From: Candidatus Cloacimonadota bacterium | GTDB lineage: Bacteria; Hydrothermota; E44-bin80 | Direction of reading: 5' to 3' | Assembly (NCBI GenBank): GCA_004375785.1 | Contig: SOKM01000293.1 | Coordinates: 1 to 17,380 of the forward strand | DNA: 17,380 nucleotides | In this document: one piece after another, positions 1 through 6,981 of the stretch | Layout of the letters: every line of letters begins with the position of its first letter | Position numbering within the stretch: the stretch's first letter is position 1 | Program-made: the position numbers and the translations under genes | Notes under the pieces: model-generated | Databases searched by the model: none | What the model was told of the DNA's origin: nothing | Seen by the model: only the letters and a program-made list of their open reading frames with translations

Positions 1-1
1 C

Positions 2-29
2 ACTCCAAAAAATAATACTCCAAAATAAT
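2..29. repeat. Two-copy tandem repeat at window edge
   Basis: Two adjacent near-identical units starting ACTCCAAAA and ending TAAT lie at 2-16 and 17-29. They differ by two bases in the A run. The array may continue outside the window. Apart from the repeats listed separately, the rest of 30-223 holds no coding region that I can support. Confidence 0.55.
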
Positions 30-113
30 ACCTTAACTATTTGAAACGGTATTAGCTTGTTTATTTCGTTTAGTTCGTTATTAACGTTTTAAGTTTAACA
101 ATGTCGGGGACAA

Positions 114-137
114 GCCATGAACCGTATGGTTCACGGC
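114..137. repeat. 24-base palindromic hairpin element
   Basis: The arms GCCATGAACC and GGTTCACGGC surround a GTAT loop. Read on the minus strand, the only imperfect pair becomes G-U, so minus-strand RNA would form a continuous 10-bp stem. There is no U run next to it, so a simple intrinsic terminator is not supported. It lies beyond the 3' end of the minus-strand gene that ends at 296. Confidence 0.6.
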
Positions 138-168
138 AAGGCCCAACGCTACAGAGATTGCTTTTCTT

Positions 169-196
169 AAAAACAATATCGCAACCAGGAGGTTGC
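169..196 (-). terminator. Palindrome GCAACC-N4-GGTTGC, possible weak terminator
   Basis: A perfect 6-bp inverted repeat (GCAACC at 181-186, GGTTGC at 191-196) is followed on the minus strand by a TTTTT run at 169-173, seven bases past the stem. It lies about 100 bases downstream of the minus-strand gene ending at 296, so it could end that transcript. The gap before the U run is long for an intrinsic terminator. The same GCAACC/GGTTGC stem recurs at 4501-4516, so it may simply be an interspersed palindrome. Low confidence as a terminator, high as a palindrome. Confidence 0.35.
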
Positions 197-223
197 TCCT
201 TTATCCTTTGACTTTTATTATCC

Positions 224-313
224 TACATCGTACATCATACATCCCAAAATTGCGCTTTTAACTTTTCACTTTTTACTTGTCTTTCTGCGCACTGCTTACT
301 CCTCACTCCTCTC
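224..313. repeat. Degenerate heptanucleotide tandem repeats
   Basis: Three short runs with a 7-bp period are visible. The first is TACATCG, TACATCA, TACATCC (224-244). The second is CTTTTAA, CTTTTCA, CTTTTTA, then CTTGTCT (255-282). The third is TGCGCAC, TGCTTAC, TCCTCAC, TCCTCTC (286-313). The last run enters the 3' end of the minus-strand gene at 296-1528 and supplies its stop codon and last codons. The pattern recalls the short tandemly repeated heptamers described in cyanobacteria, but no relationship is shown. Confidence 0.7.
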
Positions 314-1528
314 CAGTATCACCCCCCATTCTGTAACAACAAATCCATTCCGCTTAAATGAAGGAATAGCAGGTGCATCTAATGAAACAGGGGTTTTAAC
401 AGATTCAACCACAAACCACACCCTGAGGACAACATCAGGGCTCGGATACACTGTCAGTGGACATACTTTATCAATCTCTTTATTCACAGCAGGATATATT
501 ACATAATAAGGAGAATCGGGCAAATTACCCCTCCAGTATGAGACAAAATCATTTGTTTCTCTTTGATTGAATCCGTAAGAATAAAGAATAGAAAAGAAAA
601 AAGAAGTGACTTCATCTTTCGTAATGCACCAACCTTTATCTGTTACTCTCATCTTATTTATCTTAGCTTCATAAAATAGATATCCCAGGCTATTTTGAAT
701 CGTTCCATCCGGAAAAGCATATACATTCCAGCCATTTTGATATGGTGGGTCTGAGACAGTCAGCCTTCCATCCGGTTCAAGCATAACCGCTACACTGCAA
801 GGCTTTACAGGATAGAGGTATATATTGGGTTTTCTGATCATTACTTGATGATAAACTATAACTTTTTGATACTTACCAGAAACAAAAAGCGGATTACCAA
901 GATTAATCCCAAGACCAACCTTCAATGAAGGGGTTAAAGAGATAGCTTTCGAGTTCAATGAAAGAAATAAAAATGGATTGAAACGTCCGAGCATATATCC
1001 AATTATTGAGGTAAAAAATGTACTAATGTAGGAAGTATCTACTTCAATCGAAGACATAAACGAATGTAAAGTATAAGAACATTGTTCTCTTCTTAACTGA
1101 AGACCAAAACCTAACCTTAGTTTCTTTAACTGGTAATTAGCAGATATTCCAGTAAATATCGATTGTAATCCTTGTATTTCATACCAATTCCCTATTGCTC
1201 GAAAAGCCTTATGTTTTCCTGGTAAAACGTACCCTACATAACCTGTATAATTCCTCCATTTTATTCCAGTATTTATATCAAAATAAGGGAGGAATTTAAT
1301 ATCTTCATACAATTCATACAGGGCACCACCAAAGGATAGGTTTGTCCAGAGGTATTTCTCTTCAAACGTTGCTCCCAGAGCAAAAATATCTTCTTTTTGA
1401 AAAATCACATAATCCTCACCATAAACCACAGTATCTTCACAGTTATACTTTAAAAAACTCTTCTCTACCTGGACATATGGAGAAAAGTGGAATGAGAATA
1501 AACCCAAAGTAAGTAATGTGGCAATCAT
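296..1528 (-). CDS. Exported protein, barrel-like N-terminus plus KPxIYLYP domain (paralog 1)
   Basis: The protein has 410 residues and no known function. Residues 1-20 form a short hydrophobic leader, compatible with a signal peptide. Residues 20-220 alternate aromatic and polar stretches with many Gly, Tyr and Phe, as in outer-membrane beta-barrels. From residue 233 (KPNIYLYP, 233-240) a second domain follows, with PDGRLTVSDPPY, GWNVYAFPDG, YLFYEA and LRVWFVVES. From memory, this resembles a widespread uncharacterised bacterial domain that begins KPxIYLYP and includes a YLFWEG-like motif. The start is fixed by AAGGAG at 1536-1541, seven bases before the ATG. The paralog at 2970-4271 shares about 145 of 173 C-terminal residues by hand count but much less of the N-terminal half. 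This copy ends in four extra residues (RSEE) encoded by the heptamer repeat beside it. It is probably co-transcribed with the ATPase 37 bases upstream. Confidence 0.8.
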   Translation of the reverse strand: MIATLLTLGLFSFHFSPYVQVEKSFLKYNCEDTVVYGEDYVIFQKEDIFALGATFEEKYLWTNLSFGGALYELYEDIKFLPYFDINTGIKWRNYTGYVGYVLPGKHKAFRAIGNWYEIQGLQSIFTGISANYQLKKLRLGFGLQLRREQCSYTLHSFMSSIEVDTSYISTFFTSIIGYMLGRFNPFLFLSLNSKAISLTPSLKVGLGINLGNPLFVSGKYQKVIVYHQVMIRKPNIYLYPVKPCSVAVMLEPDGRLTVSDPPYQNGWNVYAFPDGTIQNSLGYLFYEAKINKMRVTDKGWCITKDEVTSFFFSILYSYGFNQRETNDFVSYWRGNLPDSPYYVIYPAVNKEIDKVCPLTVYPSPDVVLRVWFVVESVKTPVSLDAPAIPSFKRNGFVVTEWGVILERSEE

Positions 1529-1547
1529 AAGTCATCTCCTTGAATAA

Positions 1548-1575
1548 TACATCATACCTCTCTTTTTACTCCTCA
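1548..1575. repeat. Second heptanucleotide patch, overlapping the ATPase stop
   Basis: This stretch reads in sevens as TACATCA, TACCTCT, CTTTTTA, CTCCTCA. Two units match units of the 224-313 array exactly and the others closely. It fills the gap between the ribosome binding site of the 296-1528 gene and the last codons of the ATPase gene, and it contains the ATPase stop codon (minus-strand TAA at 1566-1568). Confidence 0.55.
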
Positions 1576-2885
1576 AGAAGCCATTTCGCAAGAGAAATGA
1601 ATTTTATCTTCTTTCCTTTAATTTTTTCGTAACCTTCATAATCTTCGGTAATTACTAAACCTTCAGAAAGATGAAGACTTCCCATCGCCGTTGTAAGTGC
1701 TTCCACCTCTCGTTTTCTTGTTTGTGCTTCATCAATTCTATAAGAGACCTGAATGAGTTGTCTTAACTTCTGACCTTCTTTGAGCAGAAAATCCACCTCT
1801 TGCTTTTTATTTTCTCGCCAGTAAAATATTTCTATCAAAGGATTAGCAACCTCTCTCTGTTTCAATTTGAGAAAAACTATATTTTCCATCCTCCAGCCTA
1901 CATCTTCACTTGTATAAAAACCTGTGGCTGTTCTGTATCCTACATCGATACAATAAACCTTTTTCCGATTAACCATTTGTGCTTTCAATGAATGTGAAAA
2001 TTTGTTTATAAAAAAGAAGAGGTTTATATTCTCAAGATAGGAGACAAAATTTATCAAAGTCCTTTTCGTTAGCGGAGTTTGCTGCTTTGCCATTTTGTAG
2101 TAACTATTAAGCGAAAAAGAGCGAGAAATATTTGAAACAAGAAATTTAATAAGAGTTTTTAATGCATTAACATTTCTTATATTATATCTCTCAACTAAAT
2201 CTCTTATCATTATAGTATTCAGATATTCATTCAATATTCTCAAACGGCTATTTCTATCTTTTGATAAAACCACCTCAGGAAATCCTCCAAACTCTAAATA
2301 TTCATTCAAAAATTTCTTCACTTTAAATCGCTTACCCGAGTACATCAGGCGATTATTTATTTCCAATCCTTTAGCTCTTAAAGTTTCTTCAAAGGAAAAA
2401 GGAAACAATTCATAGGAGAGTGCTCTTCCCCTGAGAGATGTTGCAATCTCCCTACTTGTAAGTTTTGAGCTTGAACCAGTAATGACAATTCTTGCCTTTC
2501 TGGCATCATATAACCTTCTCACAAATTTCTCCCACAGGGGTATTTCTTGAATTTCATCAAAAAAGAAGTAAATTCTCTCTTTCCTAATTTCAGGATATAA
2601 TTCATAAAGTGCCTCCAGTATAGCATCAAAATCCTGGGAAGTAAATGGAAGAAGACGTTCATCTTCAAAGTTGATATAAACTATCCTGCTCTTTTTCATC
2701 CCCTTCTCAAGAAGGTCTTTTATTAGTGAAAATATATAATATGTCTTCCCTACCCTCCTTGGACCCACAATGGTTATTACTTTATTTATATCAGGATTGA
2801 CATCTATTGCTCTCCTTTTTATCACAACGGGCAGTTCCGATTCTTGGAACTCCTCAATAATTTTTTTCAAAACATTTTTTTTCAT
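1566..2885 (-). CDS. AAA ATPase with C-terminal DUF4143-type domain
   Basis: The protein has 439 residues. Counting from the chosen start, it shows Walker A GPRRVGKT (41-48), Walker B IYFFFDE (105-111) and a sensor-like ITGSSS (135-140) followed by RGRALSYELFPFSF. That order is typical of the archaeal-type AAA ATPases carrying DUF4143. The C-terminal part has WRENKKQEVDFLL (from about 356) followed by IQVSY, reminiscent of the degenerate PD-(D/E)XK fold in this family. Such proteins are common, often multicopy and poorly understood. An upstream in-frame ATG at 2960 would add 25 residues. I chose 2885 because AAGGAG (2891-2896) sits five bases before it and because the predicted promoter lies inside the longer reading frame. 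The gene is cytosolic by sequence and lies between two paralogous exported-protein genes, 37 and 84 bases away. A functional link is unproven. Confidence 0.85.
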   Translation of the reverse strand: MKKNVLKKIIEEFQESELPVVIKRRAIDVNPDINKVITIVGPRRVGKTYYIFSLIKDLLEKGMKKSRIVYINFEDERLLPFTSQDFDAILEALYELYPEIRKERIYFFFDEIQEIPLWEKFVRRLYDARKARIVITGSSSKLTSREIATSLRGRALSYELFPFSFEETLRAKGLEINNRLMYSGKRFKVKKFLNEYLEFGGFPEVVLSKDRNSRLRILNEYLNTIMIRDLVERYNIRNVNALKTLIKFLVSNISRSFSLNSYYKMAKQQTPLTKRTLINFVSYLENINLFFFINKFSHSLKAQMVNRKKVYCIDVGYRTATGFYTSEDVGWRMENIVFLKLKQREVANPLIEIFYWRENKKQEVDFLLKEGQKLRQLIQVSYRIDEAQTRKREVEALTTAMGSLHLSEGLVITEDYEGYEKIKGKKIKFISLAKWLLEE

Positions 2886-2931
2886 CCAGTCTCCTTTATG
2901 ATACCAGATTAGTTCTAATTTAGACTCATAT

Positions 2932-2960
2932 ATGATACCACATTTTGCAAAGAAATGCAA
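2932..2960 (-). promoter_or_regulatory. Promoter for the ATPase gene, with direct repeat
   Basis: On the minus strand, TTGCAT (2955-2960) and TATCAT (2932-2937) are separated by exactly 17 bases. Transcription would start near 2925, giving a leader of about 40 bases that contains the AAGGAG site. The ten-base word TATGATACCA (plus strand) occurs at 2931-2940, overlapping the -10 box, and again at 2897-2906, just upstream of the ribosome binding site. This arrangement could form an operator. Confidence 0.5.
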
Positions 2961-2969
2961 GAGAAAAAT

Positions 2970-4271
2970 CTATTCCAGTATCACTCCCCATTCAGTAACA
3001 ACAAAACCATTACGATTAAATAAAGGAACAGCAGGTGCATCTAATAATACAGAGGTTTTAACAGATTCAACCACAAACCACACCCGGAGGACAACATCAG
3101 GGTTTGGATATACTGTCAGTGGACATACCTTATCAATCTCCTTATTCACTGCAGGATATATTACATAATAAGGAGAATCGGGCAAATGGTCTTTCCAATA
3201 TGAAACAAAATCATTTGTCTCTCTTACATTAAATCCATATGAAGAAAGAACGGAGAAGAAAAACGAGGATACTTCATCCTTCTTTATACACCATCCTCTG
3301 TTCTTCACCCTCAATTTATTAATCCTCGCTTCATAAAATAAATAACGATGATTTTTCTGAATTGTTCCATCTGGAAAAACATATACATTCCAGCCATTTT
3401 CATAAGGTGGGTCAGAAACTGTGAGCCTTCCGTCTGGTTCAAGCATAACCGTCACACTACCGGGCTCTACAGGATAAAGGTAGATATTGGGTTTAAGCGG
3501 ATAAACTCCTTCATAATCCCAATAATGGTAACTCTGTGCGGTTTTTCCCTCATATTTCCCTGGTGTAACAGGTATGCTACCAAGTATTATTCCCAAACCA
3601 GCCCTGAATGATAAAGGTTCAGAAAACTCTCTTTCATTTATTGAAAAGAATAAAAAAGGATAATAACCTTTAAACATATAGCCGATGTCTGTTGTAAAAA
3701 TTGTCTGAACATAGGAAGTATCAACATTACGAGGTGTTGGATAGACAGGATATCCACCAAAACCTAAATAATATTTAGAGTAAAAACCATGTTCCTTTCT
3801 CAACTGAAAGTTAAACCCTATATTAAGCTTTTCTTTCCTGTAGTAGGAATATATTCCTGTATATATCGAATGTAGCCCACTCATTTCTTCAATCAACCAT
3901 CTTCCATCTGGTAAATCATCCACAGCTTTTCTTTTTTTTAATGGTAAATGATACCCAACATAGCCTCTGAAATTTTTCCATCTAAACCCTGTGTTTATAT
4001 CAATAAAAGGAAGAAATTCGATGCTATATGTGTAACAGGGAACCCCAAGAGAGAGAGAAGTCCAGAGGTATTTTTCACTAAATGTTAAACCTGTAGCAAT
4101 AACATCTCGTAATTCAGAGACTATATAACCACTATCAAAACTAACATCTTCAACATATTTTTTATAGTAAATTGTGTCCGTGTTAGTATGTTCGAAAATA
4201 CTATGCTCTATCAATAAATATGGAGAGATATTGATGGAGAATAAACCTAATGTAAGGAAATATATAATCAT
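2970..4271 (-). CDS. Exported protein, barrel-like N-terminus plus KPxIYLYP domain (paralog 2)
   Basis: The protein has 433 residues. Its architecture matches paralog 1: a short hydrophobic leader (about residues 1-18, FLTLGLFSINISPY), a beta-rich N-terminal region with repeated aromatic strands to about residue 240, then the C-terminal domain starting KPNIYLYP (250-257) and ending GFVVTEWGVILE. The N-terminal half is about 20 residues longer than in paralog 1 and much less similar; by eye roughly 40 percent of the first 36 residues match. The start is certain: AAGGAGG (4277-4283) lies five bases before the ATG, in an upstream context that matches paralog 1, so the duplication included the ribosome binding site. 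A perfect consensus promoter lies just upstream. It is the first gene of the minus-strand block and is likely the better expressed copy. Surface or outer-membrane location is inferred; the role is unknown. Confidence 0.8.
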   Translation of the reverse strand: MIIYFLTLGLFSINISPYLLIEHSIFEHTNTDTIYYKKYVEDVSFDSGYIVSELRDVIATGLTFSEKYLWTSLSLGVPCYTYSIEFLPFIDINTGFRWKNFRGYVGYHLPLKKRKAVDDLPDGRWLIEEMSGLHSIYTGIYSYYRKEKLNIGFNFQLRKEHGFYSKYYLGFGGYPVYPTPRNVDTSYVQTIFTTDIGYMFKGYYPFLFFSINEREFSEPLSFRAGLGIILGSIPVTPGKYEGKTAQSYHYWDYEGVYPLKPNIYLYPVEPGSVTVMLEPDGRLTVSDPPYENGWNVYVFPDGTIQKNHRYLFYEARINKLRVKNRGWCIKKDEVSSFFFSVLSSYGFNVRETNDFVSYWKDHLPDSPYYVIYPAVNKEIDKVCPLTVYPNPDVVLRVWFVVESVKTSVLLDAPAVPLFNRNGFVVTEWGVILE

Positions 4272-4295
4272 AACGACCTCCTTGATTAGAGTTTA

Positions 4296-4324
4296 ATTAT
4301 AAGGGGATTATTCATCTCTGTCAA
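4296..4324 (-). promoter_or_regulatory. Perfect sigma-70-type promoter for paralog 2
   Basis: On the minus strand, TTGACA (4319-4324) and TATAAT (4296-4301) are separated by exactly 17 bases. A start near 4289 gives a leader of about 18 bases, just enough for the AAGGAGG site before the ATG at 4271. This is the strongest promoter match in the window. Confidence 0.8.
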
Positions 4325-4350
4325 GATTTTTTTAATTGCCTCCCTTCCCT

Positions 4351-4434
4351 TTCTGTCATTCTGAGTGATCTGTCGCATTCTGACCCTGGAAGAATCTCGA
4401 AGTAAACCTATCATATTGACTGTGGAAGAATGAC
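4351..4434. repeat. Decayed TCATTCTGA / GAAGAATCTC interspersed repeat
   Basis: The segment contains CATTCTGAGTGATC, CATTCTGACC with GGAAGAATCTCG, and then GGAAGAATGACA. I recall paired CATTCTGA and GAAGAATCTC words as a common interspersed intergenic repeat in several bacterial lineages. Here they appear in degenerate form. An open reading frame on the minus strand here (4286-4504) is a by-product of the repeats. Confidence 0.45.
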
Positions 4435-4452
4435 AAGTAAAAGGATTACTTT

Positions 4453-4607
4453 CGTAGGCTAAAAACACTGTACCAAAATGTGAATTTTTGCATGGTAGCC
4501 GCAACCTTTAGGTTGCGTAATTCATTGTATTATAAGAAGTTAAGTTCGCAGGCTAAAGCCTGCGCCTACCTAAAAGCGGTATTTTGGCACAGCCTCTAAA
4601 GCCTGCG
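4453..4607. repeat. Nested palindromic element (about 155 bases)
   Basis: The outer arms at 4453-4479 and 4581-4607 are inverted copies matching at about 20 of 27 positions. The best part is TGTACCAAAAT against ATTTTGGCACA. Inside, GGTAG (4494-4498) faces CTACC (4566-4570). Between these lie two perfect hairpins: CGCAACC-TTTA-GGTTGCG (4500-4517) and CGCAGGC-TAAA-GCCTGCG (4547-4564). The right outer arm continues into GCCTGCGGCTACC. The layout resembles REP/BIME-type palindrome clusters; no REP-associated transposase gene is present in the window. Confidence 0.7.
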
Positions 4608-4633
4608 GCTACCACCAAAGAGGCAATGCGGAT

Positions 4634-4652
4634 GCGAGGCAAGATGCCTCGC
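4634..4652. repeat. Perfect palindrome GCGAGGCA-AGA-TGCCTCGC
   Basis: An 8-bp perfect stem with a three-base loop lies between the nested palindromic element and the promoter of the GH3 gene. It is GC-rich, unlike its surroundings, and no T run follows on either side. It is best seen as another unit of the same intergenic palindrome cluster. Confidence 0.65.
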
Positions 4653-4688
4653 CTGTTATTTAGGTACGCAAAGAAGAGGAAAAAAAGG

Positions 4689-4717
4689 TTGACATAAGAG
4701 AGAGTTTCTATTATGAT
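4689..4717 (+). promoter_or_regulatory. Promoter of the GH3 lipoprotein gene, apparently leaderless
   Basis: TTGACA (4689-4694), a 17-base spacer, then TATGAT (4712-4717). Transcription should begin near 4724, only about three bases before the ATG at 4727, and there is no Shine-Dalgarno sequence. Either the mRNA is leaderless or translation starts at the next in-frame ATG (4745). Confidence 0.7.
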
Positions 4718-4726
4718 GCGACAATT

Positions 4727-5932
4727 ATGAAGAATAGAATAAAGATGTGTATAATAATTTTCTTTTTTATGCTCAGCGGTTGCCTCCAGAAGGAGGTAAA
4801 ACCACCAGTTACATATATAGAAGAACCAATAGAACCACTAATTATAAAGATTATCAAAACAGAGGATGAAGAAACAAAAGAGAAACTCAGGCAAATGGCT
4901 TCCGAAATCGTTGAAAAACTACCGCTTTCTATCAGACTCGGACAGATGATTATGAGTTATCCTCCTAAATACGATTCTGTAAAGAAATATCAGATAGGTG
5001 GAGTTGTTCTCAACCAGAATTTCATAAAGGACAACGCTTCGACAATAAAAATGATTGAAGAATACAATAAACAAGCCCTTATACCACTCTTTTTTGCGAT
5101 AGACCAGGAAGGCGGACTGGTTAATAGATTAAAACACATTGAGGGGTATGAAAAAACGCCATCTCCAATGGAACTCGGAAATTCATTCAAAGAGAAAGAA
5201 CTTCTTGAATATGCATACAAAACGGGTGTCACGATGAGAAAAATGGGAGTTAACATAAACTTTGCACCATCGCTCGACCTCTCAGGGAGTGAGAAGGCAC
5301 TTATGTATCTCCAGAAAAGGTCTCTTGGAAGTGATCCTGCATCAGTCAAAAGAAAGGCTGAAAAGCTTATAGATGGTTATAGAGCAGGAGGTATTCTTGT
5401 TTTTGCAAAACATTACCCTGGATACGGTGATGTAGGGATAAATAGTGATGTTTCAGTTGCCTACTTTGATTTCGCAGCTATTAAGATGGTCGAAAATTTC
5501 AATCTTTTTGTTGCACTTGCACATAAAATTGACGGCGTAATGATGTCAAGTGTTATTTACAGTGATTTTGACAGCGTCCCAGCTCTCTACTCGAAAGAGA
5601 TTATTAACCTCATCCGCATCCCGAATCCAGATATTCTTGTTATAACTGATGACCTTTATGCACCTGCCCTTAGAATCCTTGACAAAGAGAATCTTTCAAT
5701 GATTACAACAAGAGCATTTACCGCAGGCAATGACCTGCTTCTTGTTATGTGGGATGCAAAGGTTCCTATTCTTATGGAAGCGATTAAAGAAACACTGAAT
5801 ACCCAACCGAAACTTGAGACACAGATTAATAAAAGTGTAGTTCGAATACTTCTGGCAAAGGAAAGGGTATATCCAGGGCTTATAGAGAAACTTTTTAACA
5901 AATGGGTGAAGAAAGAAACAGAAGAAGAATGA
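4727..5932 (+). CDS. GH3 family NagZ-like lipoprotein, altered catalytic dyad
   Basis: The protein has 401 residues. It carries a lipoprotein signal (hydrophobic 8-16, lipobox LSGC with Cys19) and a single glycoside hydrolase family 3 N-terminal-type barrel. Family motifs are FFAIDQEGGLVNRL (122-135), NFAPSLDL (178-185), KRSLGSDP (197-204), AKHYPGYGD (227-235) and VITDDL (305-310), where Asp308 fits the nucleophile position. In bacterial NagZ (beta-N-acetylglucosaminidase of peptidoglycan recycling) the loop after KHFPGHG holds an Asp-Ser-His whose His is the acid/base. Here the matching residues appear to be Asn-Ser-Asp (239-241). The enzyme may therefore use another acid, have another substrate, or be inactive. 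As a lipoprotein it would act at the envelope rather than in the cytosol. It is the first gene of the plus-strand cluster; its stop overlaps the next start as ATGA. An alternative ATG at 4745 would shorten the signal peptide. Confidence 0.82.
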   Translation: MKNRIKMCIIIFFFMLSGCLQKEVKPPVTYIEEPIEPLIIKIIKTEDEETKEKLRQMASEIVEKLPLSIRLGQMIMSYPPKYDSVKKYQIGGVVLNQNFIKDNASTIKMIEEYNKQALIPLFFAIDQEGGLVNRLKHIEGYEKTPSPMELGNSFKEKELLEYAYKTGVTMRKMGVNINFAPSLDLSGSEKALMYLQKRSLGSDPASVKRKAEKLIDGYRAGGILVFAKHYPGYGDVGINSDVSVAYFDFAAIKMVENFNLFVALAHKIDGVMMSSVIYSDFDSVPALYSKEIINLIRIPNPDILVITDDLYAPALRILDKENLSMITTRAFTAGNDLLLVMWDAKVPILMEAIKETLNTQPKLETQINKSVVRILLAKERVYPGLIEKLFNKWVKKETEEE

Positions 5933-6981
5933 AAAAAAGAGCCGCTTCTGTTTCAATGTTTCACATTTCTCTCCTTCTCTTTTTTTTATCTATCACACTT
6001 TCAGCCAGCCCTTACGAAACCTATCTTAAAAACAGAACACCTATTATCCAGCTGAACAAATATCTTTCTTTAAAAAGAAAGGATATGAATATCAATTTTA
6101 CAGGTGGGATAAGATTAATTTATGAAAAGAGTTCCAATGAAGAAAAACTCTTCTATAATCATCAGGTATCTCCCTATCTGTCAGACTTAAGTATTAGTTT
6201 ACCCTACAAAGGTTATATTTTTACTGGCTCTCTCTTTAGACTAAAAGATTATTCGCACTTTTCAGAAACCATCATCTATGATGAAGAAAGAGAGAACATT
6301 GAGAAAGCAATTATCACTGAGCACTCTAAAGGTGGAATATATGTTACTTCTCTATCTATTAAAAAAGAGTTATTACATTTTCTTGATGCAGGTGCGGGTA
6401 TCTCTTTACTTAAAGAGAATTATAACTTTGATAAATTAACATACTATTATAATGACACTTACTGGAACATTGTATATTCAGACGCTTTTAATAAAAATGA
6501 TATAGGAATTAACGGTTCCATACAGTTATCAACCCCTGTCATTTCTCCTTTTATTTCTTTTCTAACCCCTCGTCAGAAAGAAAAAGTATACCCTCTCACC
6601 GGAGAAGCTGGAATCTTCCTCCACGATAAAAAAGCAGGAATAGTTTTGCGATATGAAACCTGGAATAGCATTCAAAAAGATTCAAATAACATATTACAAT
6701 ATTTAATATTTTTGAGAAACAAGAAAAACAAATATTCAATTGAGTATGGTTTTCTTAGACAGACGAAACTCAAGGAAAATTTATCTCCAATCAATGGTTT
6801 TTTTGCGGGAACCTCCTTCCATGGCAGTTCACTTGACCTTTCTTTATGCGTAGAGCTGCTTTTTTCAGGATATAATGCTCTTGACGACTTTTCAGAACAG
6901 ATAGAGACTTCATCCCTCTCTATGAAACTTTCCGTATGTTATCACCCGGGGTTTTCTTTTGAAAAAAATAAAAGACATTAA
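5929..6981 (+). CDS. Predicted outer-membrane beta-barrel protein, unknown function
   Basis: I do not recognise a named family. From the chosen ATG the product has 350 residues. Residues 1-27 form a signal peptide with a basic start (KKR), a hydrophobic FHISLLLFFLSITL core and a likely cut after LSA. The rest alternates polar and aromatic residues in strands separated by charged turns (for example GYIFTGSLFRL, LDAGAGISLL, INGSIQLSTPVISPFISFL, AGIVLRYETW), as in a small outer-membrane barrel. The reading frame is open to an ATG at 5902, but the ATG at 5929 overlaps the upstream stop (ATGA), follows an AGAAGAAG stretch and places the signal peptide correctly. Its 3' end overlaps the predicted TTG start of the helicase gene by 23 bases. 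Translational coupling with the GH3 lipoprotein gene suggests a shared envelope role; this is inference. Confidence 0.7.
   Translation: MKKRAASVSMFHISLLLFFLSITLSASPYETYLKNRTPIIQLNKYLSLKRKDMNINFTGGIRLIYEKSSNEEKLFYNHQVSPYLSDLSISLPYKGYIFTGSLFRLKDYSHFSETIIYDEERENIEKAIITEHSKGGIYVTSLSIKKELLHFLDAGAGISLLKENYNFDKLTYYYNDTYWNIVYSDAFNKNDIGINGSIQLSTPVISPFISFLTPRQKEKVYPLTGEAGIFLHDKKAGIVLRYETWNSIQKDSNNILQYLIFLRNKKNKYSIEYGFLRQTKLKENLSPINGFFAGTSFHGSSLDLSLCVELLFSGYNALDDFSEQIETSSLSMKLSVCYHPGFSFEKNKRH

Noticed and set aside
224..313. CRISPR array
   Set aside because: The repeat units are only seven bases with no unique spacers, and no cas gene is present.
2886..2960. 25-residue N-terminal extension of the ATPase
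   Set aside because: The internal ATG at 2885 has a properly spaced AAGGAG, and the predicted promoter lies within the extension.
4286..4504. 72-codon minus-strand open frame upstream of paralog 2
   Set aside because: It is made of the interspersed repeats and palindrome sequence, has no ribosome site, and overlaps the strong promoter of paralog 2.
4453..4652. Insertion sequence or transposon remnant with a gene
   Set aside because: Only palindromes are present; no transposase coding fragment or target-site duplication could be identified.
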